Positions 6,655-15,158 of a stretch of DNA of 18,466 nucleotides are shown here, one piece after another. The stretch's first letter is position 1, and every line of letters begins with the position of its first letter. The notes beneath the pieces were generated by a model. The model searched no databases. It saw only the letters and a list, made by a program, of their open reading frames with translations, and had not been told where the DNA came from. The stretch spans positions 1 to 18,466 of the forward strand of contig USHH01000016.1 of assembly GCA_900554345.1 (NCBI GenBank), in the 5' to 3' direction. The DNA comes from an uncultured Bacteroidales bacterium. Lineage in GTDB: Bacteria > Bacteroidota > Bacteroidia > Bacteroidales > Muribaculaceae. The translations under genes and the position numbers were made by a program.

Positions 6655-8385
6655 GTGAACAAGCGATTCATACATACAGTCCTTAGCCGGAAGCTTTCAA
6701 GGCCTCTGGCGATACTGTCGCTGCTCATTACGGCGATTTTCCAATCGTATTCCGATGCGAAAGATATCAATTATTCCGATTTCTACAGGAGATACAGAAA
6801 GCTGACTCCCTCTGAGCTCTGCGTAAAGGGATACGACTGCCTGAAGGCCGACGACCAGGAAACAGCGCAGGCGTTTTTCAATCTGGCGGCCGGTATGTGG
6901 AACGACGACCTTCCATACAGAGACAAGGTGAACTGCATCATATCGATGAACAATATAGGATCTTTCCTGATATTCCACAACCACAATCCCCATCAGGCAT
7001 ATCCCCTTCTCGCCAAGGCCCTTGACCTCGCACGGAATGAGGACGCCTCGACAATCCTTCCTGTGATTTACGACAACCTCGCAAAGATCTACGACGATTT
7101 CGGCGACATCAACCGGTCAATGGCCATGTACAGAGACGCGTACACTCTGTCGGAAGGACGCACCGACAGAATCACCGTCAACAAGATATTCAACGATCTC
7201 GCAGGCACGGCGGTATTCAACGGCCGTCTCGACAGCATAAGGGGGCAGATTGAGTCGCAGCTGGCACTTCCGGTCGACACGTCGGTGCTCTCCCCGTATT
7301 CCTCGAAGCTGGCCGAGGGCCTCGACGCCATGCTTGCCAGGCATTACAGGAAGGCGGCGGAGATACTTACTGATGCCGACCCGCTTGTGAAAAGCGACAT
7401 CGACCAGTCGCACTATCTTGTGGCTCACTATCTCATCACGGCCCGCGCATTAATGCTCGCCGGAAACCACGACAAAGCCGTGGAGATACTCGGGAAAGCC
7501 GAGAAAACCGTTGCTGAATCGGGTATCATATACATGCTCCCTAAAATATATGCGTCGCTCGAGCAATGCTACCGCAGCAGAGGAGACGCGGCGCGTGCCG
7601 TCCATTTCAGACTCAAGAAACTCGAGACCCGAGATTCACTATATGACGCCGGAAGCTTCAGCAAGATCAAGGATCTCGAGTCGGCCCACGAGATCGACAA
7701 GCTCAACAAGGGGATAGCGGAGGCTACCATACGCCATTCCCACCGTCTGACCCTCATCTGGATTCTGGCCTCCGGCCTGATCATAATCATCGCCCTGCTC
7801 GCCTTCCTCGCGATCAAGAACCATTCGCTCAACGCGCGAAACAAGACACTGGTGTTGAAAAACGAGGAAGCAAACGAGCGCCAGAGAATAGACCGTCTGC
7901 TGCGGCTTGACTACGAGAAGAAGATCGACAGGCTCAGGTCTCTTATCCGGGAGCCGGATGCGGAACGCCCGCAGAGTGAAAAGGCCGAAGCCCCGGCCTC
8001 CCGCGACCGGCAGCCTGTGCCCATGACCAGAGAGGAGATGGTGGAGACCATCAGGCGCATAAAGAACGTCACCGAGGAGAGCCCGGAGATATACTCCCCT
8101 GACTTCTCGCTCGACCGGCTGGCGGAGATCACCGACTGTAAATCCGTATATCTGTCATACGTCATCAACACTGAATTGAAAAAGAACTTCAACACCCTGA
8201 TCGCTGAAGCCAGAATCAGGAAAGCCTGCGAGCTGCTCCTCGACGAAGACACGGCCCATACCCTCACGCTCGACGCGATAGCGGAGAGGGTCGGCTACAA
8301 ATCACGCTCCCACTTCAGCGCCGTGTTCAAGAAAATCACCGGCATATCCCCTTCGAGATACGCAGCCATAGCACGGGAGGCATGA
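6655..8385 (+). CDS. Membrane TPR sensor with C-terminal AraC-type HTH (first copy)
   Basis: A 576-residue one-component regulator. An N-terminal signal or anchor (about 1-34) is followed by TPR-like helical repeats (about 50-340; pairs such as PVIYDNLAKIYDDFGDINRSMAMYRDAY), a single membrane helix at 364-387, and a basic coiled coil (390-432). A cytoplasmic AraC/XylS DNA-binding domain follows, with HTH1 at about 485-507 (FSLDRLAEITDCKSVYLSYV) and HTH2 at about 539-571 (AIAERVGYKSRSHFSAVF, GISPSRY). Basic residues after the membrane helix put the HTH inside and the TPRs in the periplasm. The start codon is GTG; no ATG lies before residue 81. It begins 13 nt after the MBL gene with no promoter box between, so it probably reads through from the murB operon. 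The secreted LRR protein follows, a likely target. Ligand unknown. Confidence 0.85.
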   Translation: MNKRFIHTVLSRKLSRPLAILSLLITAIFQSYSDAKDINYSDFYRRYRKLTPSELCVKGYDCLKADDQETAQAFFNLAAGMWNDDLPYRDKVNCIISMNNIGSFLIFHNHNPHQAYPLLAKALDLARNEDASTILPVIYDNLAKIYDDFGDINRSMAMYRDAYTLSEGRTDRITVNKIFNDLAGTAVFNGRLDSIRGQIESQLALPVDTSVLSPYSSKLAEGLDAMLARHYRKAAEILTDADPLVKSDIDQSHYLVAHYLITARALMLAGNHDKAVEILGKAEKTVAESGIIYMLPKIYASLEQCYRSRGDAARAVHFRLKKLETRDSLYDAGSFSKIKDLESAHEIDKLNKGIAEATIRHSHRLTLIWILASGLIIIIALLAFLAIKNHSLNARNKTLVLKNEEANERQRIDRLLRLDYEKKIDRLRSLIREPDAERPQSEKAEAPASRDRQPVPMTREEMVETIRRIKNVTEESPEIYSPDFSLDRLAEITDCKSVYLSYVINTELKKNFNTLIAEARIRKACELLLDEDTAHTLTLDAIAERVGYKSRSHFSAVFKKITGISPSRYAAIAREA

Positions 8386-8430
8386 CAGCGGGCCACCCTG
8401 AAGGAGTGAATTTCGGTGGAAAACGCTGCA

Positions 8431-8451
8431 TCAGGCGCCCGGATCGCCTGA
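8431..8451 (+). terminator. Possible weak terminator or leader hairpin after the first regulator
   Basis: TCAGGCG and CGCCTGA form a 7-bp stem with a 7-nt loop, 45 nt past the regulator stop. No clean T-run follows (ACTCGTCTGATTTTA), so termination is uncertain. Confidence 0.35.
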
Positions 8452-8520
8452 AACTCGTCTGATTTTATAATTCCGCACACATACGGCCTTGATTATTCAT
8501 GCTCCTAATCCGATATAGAC

Positions 8521-8528
8521 TAAATTTG
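8521..8528 (+). promoter_or_regulatory. -7 promoter box for the LRR surface protein
   Basis: TAAATTTG matches TAnnTTTG. Transcription would start near 8535, leaving a leader of about 70 nt before the ATG at 8604 and ruling out the in-frame ATG at 8499. No TTTG is seen at the -33 distance, as might be expected for a promoter that needs an activator. Confidence 0.6.
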
Positions 8529-8603
8529 CAACCGAAGTCAGCAATCCGGATCAGGGAGCCGACATTCACAGACAAATACCAGTTTAACCAAAAACACAAC
8601 AAA

Positions 8604-11600
8604 ATGTCAAGAACGCTACACACTCCAAGAAGCTTCTGCCTGGCGGCCGTTCTCGCGGCGCTGCCTCTCCTCTCCCTCCCATCGCAGGGGGCCGCGGCGG
8701 AAGAGCCGATCATCTCCATGGTGACGCAGGCCCATGTGCAGGCCGGCGGAAAAGAACTGTCATTCCGGCTTATGGCATCCGAGACCACCTCCGTGACGGT
8801 GGATTTCGGAGACGAGGAAAAAACTTTCGAGATCACGGCATCGGCATCGCCTGACGACGCGACATGGATTGACGGCCCTATTCCGGCCGACGGTGAGATC
8901 AAGGTCTACGGAGATCCGCAACTAATTGACTACGTTGACCTCTACGGCGTATATCTCTCCCAGGCGGAGATGAGCAGGCTCTCCAATCTGTCGGTGCTCA
9001 TCCTCTCCCACAACCAGCTTACCGACTTTGATTTCTCTCCATTCAAAAGCCTCCAGTATCTCGACATCCGCGACAATGCTTTCGCCAACCTGAAGCTCGA
9101 CCAGAGGCTCGACGAGCTCGCATATCTCGACATCAGCTACAGCGCCACACAGATCGACTATAGCTTCTCCCTGGCCAACTATCCCAATCTGCTGATGTTC
9201 GAGTCCACCAGCATGCCGATATACTCCATCGATCCGTCGGTGTGTCCGGGACTCATACAGCTCTCGATCGACGGCACAAACGTTTCCTATCTCGACCTTT
9301 CCGGGAATCCGGAACTGAGAATCCTGAACATCAGCGAGACTCAGATCAGGAACATCGACGTGACACCATGCCCGAAGCTGGAACAGCTCTACTGCAACCA
9401 TGAGGGCTCACTCAACAACGAATACAAGATATCGTCGCTCGACGTCTCGCAAAACCCTCAGCTCAAAGTGCTGTTCTGCACCGGAAACCTGCTCACAGAC
9501 ATAGACGTAAGCAACAATCCCCTCCTCACCGACCTCTATGCCGGGAAAAACCACCTCACACACGTCGACATCTCCGAGAATCCCGACATCATAAACCTCT
9601 CCATCAGGCGCAACGACTTCACATTCGCCACTATGCCGATAGTGGATGAACGGGTGAATCTCGAATGGTCGCCCATGAATCCCATGAAGGTCGACCCGGC
9701 ATATCCCGAAGGAGCCTCCATCGACCTGAGCGACAAGGTGCTCCGCGAAGGCGGCGAGACATATGCGATGGCCTTCATGGTCAACAACCTCGAGCCGTCA
9801 TACCCCATACAGCTCGTGGAGGGCACCGACTATACCTACGCCGACGGGACCGTCACCCTTAAGCGTGAGATGGCCGACAGCTGCTACGTGGAGTTCTTCA
9901 ACACACTCTTCGACGGCGGCGTGACGGCTACCTCAAACTTCAAGGTGAAATCAAAGGAGCAGTTCGGCAAGCCCACGAAGGTAGTCTCCATGACGACCCT
10001 CGCCGAGGCAGGCACCGAACTGAGCTACAATCTCTATCTCGGCGCCAGGAACGCCGACTATGACAATCCGGTGGAGATATATGTCGACTTCGGCAACGGC
10101 GAGCTCGTGCCTTTCCAGGTGACGTCGCAGTCTCCCGTCAACGGAACAGTCGCCGGCCCCGAAATCGGCATATACGTGCCCGACGGCCAATTCCTTTCCT
10201 ATCTTGAAGTCAACGGCGTGCCTCTCGCAGGCATCAACGTCTCGGCGGCAAGGGAACTGGAGGTCATCGACATCGAGAACTGCGGCATAGAGGATATCGA
10301 CCTCTCATGGAACAACGAGCTGACAAAAATCAACGTTTCCAACAACAACCTGCGCTCGCTCGACCTCTCGGGCGTGAACAAGGCTTTCGTGAAAAACGTG
10401 CTTACCCAGGTCTATGCCTTCGGCAACCAGATCGGGAGATTCGTGATCGAGAACAAAGACATCATAACCGACATCAATCTCGCCGACAACGATCTCGAGG
10501 AGATTGACATAACAGACGCGGAATTCCTGACGAGCCTCAATCTATCAGGCAACAGATTCGCCGAGATCAACCTTAGCGGATGCAAGTCGATGCAGAATCT
10601 CGATCTGTCGAGAAACGACCTTACTTCCCTCAGCATTCCCGAAGAGGCCCTCTCAACCCTGACGTCGCTGAAGGTGGACAACAACGCCTTCGATTTCGCG
10701 ACCCTTCCGGTGAAAACCGCCACCATGTATTCCTTCCAGTATGCACCGCAGGCCATGATAGACATCCCCTCGAAAGCATACAGGGTAGACCTCTCGAAAC
10801 AATGTGTGGACGTTCCCACCTCATATATAACATACGACGAAAACTGGCAGCCGACGGTAGTCACCGAGACCAATCCTACGGTTATCACATGGTTTGACGC
10901 CGAAGGCAATGAGCTCGCCGAGGGCTCCGACTATACCGTAGACAACGGCATCACATCGTTCTCCGGCGATATGGTGGGCCGGAACGTATATGCCGTGCTT
11001 TCCAACGCTTCGCTGCCCGACTTCAGCGGCGACAACGCCCTGGCTACCACTGTGGCCACGATAGCCGGAGCTCCTCAGAACGTGCTCGCCTCGTTCACTA
11101 CCACCGAGGGTGGACAGACAGTAGACCTGCGCATGGCGTCGGCGGAAGAAGGCACATATGTATATGTAGACTGGAGCGGCGACGGCAGCTATATGCAGGA
11201 ATGTCAGCTCTCCACCACCTACACGGCATTCGAGGCTACGACGACAAAGGGCGCCGACGTGAAGGTGCTGGCATATGAGGACAACGACCCCATCACCGTC
11301 TTCTCCATGACCGGAGCATCCGTAAAGGATGTGGACGTGACGAAAATGAAGAACGCCGTCATGATCGGCATCTTGCATGGCGAGCTCGATGAAATCACAC
11401 TCCCAGAGAGCGACAATCTGCGCGAGCTGGTGCTCGAGGGCAACAACCTCAAGGCCGTAGACCTCTCCCGCAACCCCAACCTGTATTCAGTGGTGCTCAA
11501 CGACAATATGCTGGAGGCGGTCGACTTCTCGGCAAACGGCAACATCGAATGGCTTTCGATATCAGACAACAGCCTCAAGACCCTTGACGTGAGCATGCTT

Positions 11601-12326
11601 CCGGGCCTCTATCAGCTTCACGCCCACCGCAACAACCTCGAGGCAATCGACCTTTCGGCAAACCCCCGTCTGGGCACAATCGGATTCGAGAGCAACATGC
11701 TGTCGCAACTCGACCTCAGCCATAACCTCGAGCTGCTTCAGGTGATAATAGGACGCAACCGCATGAACTTCGCCACACTGCCTCTGCCGAGGGAGGAATG
11801 GGGCACACTCTACTCCTATTCCAACCAGGAGCCGATGAGCGTGAAATGTGAAGACGGAAAGGTCGACCTCTCGTCGCAGGCCGAGGTGGAATCAGTTCCG
11901 ACCACATATTATTGGTTCCTCGGAGTTCCGGAGCTCGACCCTGAAGCGGGCACCGTAACAGGTGTGCTCCTGGAGGAAGACACCGACTACACCATCGAGA
12001 ACGGCGTGACGACATTCCTCCGCAAGCCTACTGACTACGTGACATGCGTGATGCAGAACGAGGTGTTCCCCTATCTGGCACTCTTCACCGACCCCGTCGA
12101 GGTGAATATTTCCGGAATCGACACTGTGGAGAATGATGCTCCCGAAATCACCCTCCAGGGCAACACAATCACCGTCAGCGGCGCCTCATACGCCGAGATC
12201 TGCGACATCAACGGCATCAGCATAACGATGGCACATCACGGAAACATCCATGAGGCCGCCAACCTCTATCCGGGGATCTATCTGGTGAAAGCCGACGGCA
12301 CCACCAGGAAGGTCATTGTGAAATAA
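8604..12326 (+). CDS. Large secreted leucine-rich-repeat protein with C-terminal sorting domain
   Basis: A 1240-residue exported protein. The signal peptide covers about residues 1-31 (SFCLAAVLAALPLLSLPS, cut near GAAA). The mature part is three homologous modules (about 37-455, 460-822, 826-1168). Each has a beta-domain with a VDFG/VDWS motif, a block of LRRs of the form LDLSxNPxLxxLxxxxNxL, a FATLP/FATMP cap, and a beta-domain ending in GTDYT-type strands. The last ~60 residues (AEICDINGISI ... LYPGIYLVKADGTTRKVIVK) match the Bacteroidota Por/T9SS-type sorting-tail pattern, so surface delivery is likely. The start at 8604 is preferred because the longer frame begins upstream of the promoter. 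It ends at a strong terminator. The partner or ligand is unknown; LRRs of this kind usually bind protein or glycan. Confidence 0.85.
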   Translation: MSRTLHTPRSFCLAAVLAALPLLSLPSQGAAAEEPIISMVTQAHVQAGGKELSFRLMASETTSVTVDFGDEEKTFEITASASPDDATWIDGPIPADGEIKVYGDPQLIDYVDLYGVYLSQAEMSRLSNLSVLILSHNQLTDFDFSPFKSLQYLDIRDNAFANLKLDQRLDELAYLDISYSATQIDYSFSLANYPNLLMFESTSMPIYSIDPSVCPGLIQLSIDGTNVSYLDLSGNPELRILNISETQIRNIDVTPCPKLEQLYCNHEGSLNNEYKISSLDVSQNPQLKVLFCTGNLLTDIDVSNNPLLTDLYAGKNHLTHVDISENPDIINLSIRRNDFTFATMPIVDERVNLEWSPMNPMKVDPAYPEGASIDLSDKVLREGGETYAMAFMVNNLEPSYPIQLVEGTDYTYADGTVTLKREMADSCYVEFFNTLFDGGVTATSNFKVKSKEQFGKPTKVVSMTTLAEAGTELSYNLYLGARNADYDNPVEIYVDFGNGELVPFQVTSQSPVNGTVAGPEIGIYVPDGQFLSYLEVNGVPLAGINVSAARELEVIDIENCGIEDIDLSWNNELTKINVSNNNLRSLDLSGVNKAFVKNVLTQVYAFGNQIGRFVIENKDIITDINLADNDLEEIDITDAEFLTSLNLSGNRFAEINLSGCKSMQNLDLSRNDLTSLSIPEEALSTLTSLKVDNNAFDFATLPVKTATMYSFQYAPQAMIDIPSKAYRVDLSKQCVDVPTSYITYDENWQPTVVTETNPTVITWFDAEGNELAEGSDYTVDNGITSFSGDMVGRNVYAVLSNASLPDFSGDNALATTVATIAGAPQNVLASFTTTEGGQTVDLRMASAEEGTYVYVDWSGDGSYMQECQLSTTYTAFEATTTKGADVKVLAYEDNDPITVFSMTGASVKDVDVTKMKNAVMIGILHGELDEITLPESDNLRELVLEGNNLKAVDLSRNPNLYSVVLNDNMLEAVDFSANGNIEWLSISDNSLKTLDVSMLPGLYQLHAHRNNLEAIDLSANPRLGTIGFESNMLSQLDLSHNLELLQVIIGRNRMNFATLPLPREEWGTLYSYSNQEPMSVKCEDGKVDLSSQAEVESVPTTYYWFLGVPELDPEAGTVTGVLLEEDTDYTIENGVTTFLRKPTDYVTCVMQNEVFPYLALFTDPVEVNISGIDTVENDAPEITLQGNTITVSGASYAEICDINGISITMAHHGNIHEAANLYPGIYLVKADGTTRKVIVK
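8715..9970 (+). repeat. LRR protein internal module A
   Basis: First of three homologous coding modules. It begins SMVTQAHVQAGGKELSFRL and has a VDFGDEEKTF strand, about ten LRRs, NDFTFATMP and a GTDYTYADGTVTL end. It has the longest LRR block of the three. Confidence 0.7.
9981..11070 (+). repeat. LRR protein internal module B
   Basis: Second module. It begins VSMTTLAEAGTELSYNL and has VDFGNGELVPF, about six LRRs, NAFDFATLP and GSDYTVDNGITSF. The order of parts matches module A throughout. Confidence 0.7.
11079..12105 (+). repeat. LRR protein internal module C
   Basis: Third module. It begins NVLASFTTTEGGQTVDLRM and has VDWSGDGSYM, about six LRRs (NLRELVLEGNNLKAVDLSRNPNL pattern), NRMNFATLP and DTDYTIENGVTTF. 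The sorting tail follows directly. Confidence 0.7.
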
Positions 12327-12343
12327 GACAGACACTATAAGGA

Positions 12344-12385
12344 AAAGACTCCGGACGCCTGATAGACAGACGTCCGGAGTTTTTT
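12344..12385. terminator. Bidirectional terminator between LRR protein and rubrerythrin
   Basis: ACTCCGGACG (12348-12357) and CGTCCGGAGT (12371-12380) form a perfect 10-bp stem with a 13-nt loop. A T-run to 12385 serves the plus strand, and an A-rich 5' flank gives a U-rich tail for the convergent rubrerythrin gene. Confidence 0.85.
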
Positions 12386-12425
12386 CCCCATACCGTCCGG
12401 AATACCTTCCGGGCCGGCTGAGCGA

Positions 12426-12974
12426 TCAATAGTTGCAGGCCTCGATCTCGAAGAAGCTCTGCGGATGGGCGCATACCGGGCACTTCTTGGGAGCCTCTTC
12501 AGCCACTGTCACGTAGCCGCAGTTGCGGCATATCCACATCTTCTGCTGCGGACGCGCGAACACTTCCTTCTCCTCCAGGTTCTGAGCGAGCTTGCGGTAG
12601 CGCTCCTCGTGGCGCTTCTCGATCTGGCCCACCATCCTGAACTTGGCGGCGATTTCGGTGAAGCCCTCTTCCTGGGCCTCTTTCGCCATGACGTCATACA
12701 TGGTGGTCCATTCGTAGTTCTCCCCCTGGGCTGCCGCCTTCAGATTGTCGAGCGTGGAGTGGAGGTCGCCTCCCTCGAGGTATTTAAACCAGAGCTTGGC
12801 GTGTTCCTTCTCATTGCCTGCGGTCTCCTCGAAGATGGCGGCTATCTGCTCGTAGCCCTCCTTGCGGGCCTTGGATGCGAAATAGGTATACTTGTTGCGG
12901 GCCATCGACTCCCCGGCGAAAGCGGTCTGGAGATTCTTTTCTGTCTTTGTTCCTTTAAGGTCTTTCATATTCAT
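12426..12974 (-). CDS. rbr: Rubrerythrin
   Basis: A cytoplasmic non-haem iron peroxidase that reduces hydrogen peroxide in anaerobes, taking electrons through its own rubredoxin-like centre. At 182 residues it is close to the usual ~190. The ferritin-like diiron domain (about 1-135) shows candidate ligands Glu22 (FAGESMAR), Glu55 and His58 (NEKEH), Glu99/102/103, and Glu119 with His122 (IEKRH). The C-terminal rubredoxin-like knuckles are C149-xx-C152 and C165-xx-C168. The ATG at 12974 was taken; an in-frame ATG at 12968 is equally possible. No consensus -7 box is visible on the minus strand, but a 19-nt perfect inverted repeat lies 15 nt upstream. It converges on the LRR gene across a shared terminator and diverges from the second TPR regulator. 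It has no obvious functional link to either. Confidence 0.95.
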   Translation of the reverse strand: MNMKDLKGTKTEKNLQTAFAGESMARNKYTYFASKARKEGYEQIAAIFEETAGNEKEHAKLWFKYLEGGDLHSTLDNLKAAAQGENYEWTTMYDVMAKEAQEEGFTEIAAKFRMVGQIEKRHEERYRKLAQNLEEKEVFARPQQKMWICRNCGYVTVAEEAPKKCPVCAHPQSFFEIEACNY

Positions 12975-12988
12975 TTGCTATATAAGAC

Positions 12989-13007
12989 GCGCATGACCAT
13001 CATGCGC
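12989..13007. promoter_or_regulatory. Perfect inverted repeat upstream of rubrerythrin
   Basis: GCGCATGA-CCA-TCATGCGC is an 8-bp perfect dyad with a 3-nt spacer, ending 14 nt before the rubrerythrin ATG. It is either a repressor operator or a leader hairpin just ahead of the start codon. Confidence 0.55.
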
Positions 13008-13073
13008 TATAAATCATAACAACCAACCGGCTCCGAAAGTTCACCTGATACAACTCTGTATTAAATAAAACAA

Positions 13074-13086
13074 GAGGTCGGACCTC
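13074..13086. promoter_or_regulatory. Inverted repeat in the rbr / regulator divergent region
   Basis: GAGGTC-G-GACCTC is a perfect 6-bp dyad about 40 bp upstream of the -7 box at 13126. That position suits an activator or operator site for the second TPR-AraC gene. Confidence 0.4.
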
Positions 13087-13125
13087 GGTATACATTTTTT
13101 TGCCTCATTATTTGGGAATATTTAT

Positions 13126-13133
13126 TAAATTTG
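13126..13133 (+). promoter_or_regulatory. -7 promoter box for the second TPR-AraC regulator
   Basis: TAAATTTG matches TAnnTTTG. A TTTG at 13099-13102 is 23 nt upstream, slightly far for a -33 element. The upstream TTG start of the open frame (13131) lies inside this box, so translation must begin downstream. Confidence 0.6.
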
Positions 13134-13205
13134 CAGTTGAATTCAAGATATGTGTCGCCGGAGCATCAGGGAAAGCGAGGCATATTGAATAAAACACGAT
13201 GTCGA

Positions 13206-15008
13206 ATGAAGGTCAGCCCCATTATCAGAAGAATCATATCTCATAATCACATCACATTCCGACTGCAGGTGATTATTGCGGTGGTCATGATGTCGCTGCC
13301 GGCCCTGACATGCCGTAGCTTCACCGTCTCGCAGCAGACCCGTGAGGAAGCGGAGCGCCTTCTCGAGGAATGTGAGTCAGCCGCCGCGCTGCGGCAATAT
13401 GACCTGATGGTGAGCCGGGGCACGGCCCTCATGCGACTCGGGATGTCGGCCGGACGGGAAGACGATGAAATCATCGGGGCGAGCTACGTATTGCGTGGGA
13501 GGGTCAACCGGCGCGACACCGCCGACATGAGCCCCGACGTGATAAGGCTCGAGACATCGCTTCCACATCTCGAGGGGGAGAAGAAATGGGGGATCGCGGC
13601 CCATGCCACCAAAGCGCTCTCGGTCTATTACCATCTCATAGGCTCCGACTTCTCGCGGGCATCCTCATATGCGTTCAGGTCGCTTGAACATTCCCGCCGC
13701 GCCGGGTCGCTGCGGAAAGAGGTGGACGCCCTTTCGGGCCTCGCCAGCATTTATTTCAACAAGGGCGACAACTCCGGCTTCGACTATGCGCTTGCCAGCT
13801 ACCGCAAGGCCAGGGAGCTGAAAGAGGAGCGCGAGCTCTACGTGCCCACCTCCAACATGGCCAACTATCTCTTCAACCAGAACAAGCTTCACGAAGCGCT
13901 GAAATACCTTAAAGAGTCTGACGGAATCGCGTCCGGGCTGCACATGGACTCCGAGAGAAGCTATATCAATTCATTCTACGGCGACATCTACGGAGCCATG
14001 GGGCGCAACGCGGAGGCAGAGAAATATTACCGACTCAGCATCAGCGACGACAAGGCGTCGAGCAAATACGACCGCATCTATTCCCGCATATGCTATGCGA
14101 TCTTCCTGATGAGGGAAAACCGTGCCGAAGAGGCTTTAGGGCAGCTGAGGGATGCAGAGGCGCTGAGCGAGGACTACAGGGTGCAGTCGTTTCGCATCCA
14201 GATCTATAACCTTCTCTCCTCTATCTACGAGCATAAAGGGGATTACAGCAAGGGGCTCGACTACTACCGGCTCGGGGCCGAGATGCGCGACTCGATATTC
14301 ACCCGGGAGAAGGAACGGGAGTTCACACTGCTCGACCTGCGCTACAAGGTGTCGGAAGAGCAACGGCGCAACGCCGAACAGAGCATGGAGATCATGCGCA
14401 AAAACCGTACCCTCGCGGCAGGCGCGGCTGTCGCCGTCCTGCTGCTCGCGCTCCTTATCGGCGGCTTCTTCTATTACAAGAGGCGGATGCGCGACTACAG
14501 GGCAACAGTGAGCCGCAGCCTCGAGAACGCCGAGACGGAGCGGCGCCTGCGCGAACAGCTCGAGAAGGCGCTCGCCGACCGCCGAGAAAACGCCTCGCAG
14601 AAGACTTCCGGACTAAGCGACAGCAAACGACAGGAGATGTTTGCCACCCTCGAGAGGTTGATGAACGAGGAGAAGATCTACCGCCAGACCGATCTCTCGC
14701 TCGAGAAGACAGCCGCCATGCTCCAGACCAACCGCACATACCTCTCCCAGATCGTCAATGAGGAGACCGAGGGATCGTTTTCGACCTACATCAATTCATT
14801 CCGCCTCCGGGAGGCCATAGAGCTTCTGTCTGACCCCGACAACGACGCCCCGTTGAAAAACATAGGCCTCGAGGTGGGATTCTCAAGCCCGTCAAACTTC
14901 TATTCGCTCTTCCGACAGAAGGTAGGCGTGTCGCCCTCGGTGTTCCGCAGTAATGTCAAGAATATTAGAAGAGGCAATAAAAATAATCAATTTGACAATC
15001 AAGATTAA
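13206..15008 (+). CDS. Membrane TPR sensor with C-terminal AraC-type HTH (second copy)
   Basis: A 600-residue regulator with the same architecture as the one at 6655. It has an N-terminal export signal (hydrophobic core near 19-35), TPR-like helices at about 45-365 (YINSFYGDIYGAMGRNAEAEKYYRL is a clear repeat), and one membrane helix at 402-424. A basic coiled coil (425-460) follows, then an AraC domain with HTH1 at about 497-519 (LSLEKTAAMLQTNRTYLSQIV) and HTH2 at about 551-580 (IGLEVGFSSPSNFYSLFRQKVGVSPSVF). The HTH should be cytoplasmic and the TPRs periplasmic. The tail is Asn/Gln-rich. The ATG at 13206 is chosen because the longer frame starts within the promoter. The secreted modular protein at 15159 starts 150 nt downstream with its own promoter and is the likely target. 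The two regulators are clearly alike in layout but divergent in sequence. Confidence 0.86.
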   Translation: MKVSPIIRRIISHNHITFRLQVIIAVVMMSLPALTCRSFTVSQQTREEAERLLEECESAAALRQYDLMVSRGTALMRLGMSAGREDDEIIGASYVLRGRVNRRDTADMSPDVIRLETSLPHLEGEKKWGIAAHATKALSVYYHLIGSDFSRASSYAFRSLEHSRRAGSLRKEVDALSGLASIYFNKGDNSGFDYALASYRKARELKEERELYVPTSNMANYLFNQNKLHEALKYLKESDGIASGLHMDSERSYINSFYGDIYGAMGRNAEAEKYYRLSISDDKASSKYDRIYSRICYAIFLMRENRAEEALGQLRDAEALSEDYRVQSFRIQIYNLLSSIYEHKGDYSKGLDYYRLGAEMRDSIFTREKEREFTLLDLRYKVSEEQRRNAEQSMEIMRKNRTLAAGAAVAVLLLALLIGGFFYYKRRMRDYRATVSRSLENAETERRLREQLEKALADRRENASQKTSGLSDSKRQEMFATLERLMNEEKIYRQTDLSLEKTAAMLQTNRTYLSQIVNEETEGSFSTYINSFRLREAIELLSDPDNDAPLKNIGLEVGFSSPSNFYSLFRQKVGVSPSVFRSNVKNIRRGNKNNQFDNQD

Positions 15009-15035
15009 CAATTTACGAATTAAACGGTCGAAAAC

Positions 15036-15066
15036 TTTGACATCCTTTGCTTGATTGATAAATTTG
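15036..15066 (+). promoter_or_regulatory. Promoter of the modular adhesin-like gene
   Basis: TTTG (15036-15039), 19 nt, then TAAATTTG (15059-15066): a complete Bacteroidota -33/-7 match. Transcription would begin near 15073, giving a leader of about 86 nt. The gene can therefore be expressed independently of the upstream regulator. Confidence 0.75.
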
Positions 15067-15099
15067 GGCTCAAATTCAATCGGCAGAGGAAGCCGGGGA

Positions 15100-15124
15100 A
15101 ACCCGCCGGGTTGAAACCGGTTTC
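15100..15124. promoter_or_regulatory. Adjacent inverted repeats in the adhesin-like gene leader
   Basis: AACCC-GCC-GGGTT (15100-15112) is immediately followed by the 12-bp perfect palindrome GAAACCGGTTTC (15113-15124). They lie in the predicted untranslated leader, 34 nt or more before the ATG, and may be a protein site or RNA structure. Confidence 0.45.
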
Positions 15125-15158
15125 TGATCCATAATATTAACTTCAATCCAACTCCGAC

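Noticed and set aside
8499..8603. N-terminal extension of the LRR protein from the ATG at 8499
   Set aside because: A -7 box at 8521-8528 puts the transcript start downstream, and the signal peptide begins at the ATG at 8604.
8604..12326. LRR DNA repeats considered as a mobile element or CRISPR-like array
   Set aside because: The repetition is at protein level only, without conserved DNA repeat units and spacers, and is in one uninterrupted frame.
13131..13205. N-terminal extension of the second regulator from a TTG
   Set aside because: The TTG is part of the -7 box TAAATTTG, so it would not be transcribed as coding sequence.
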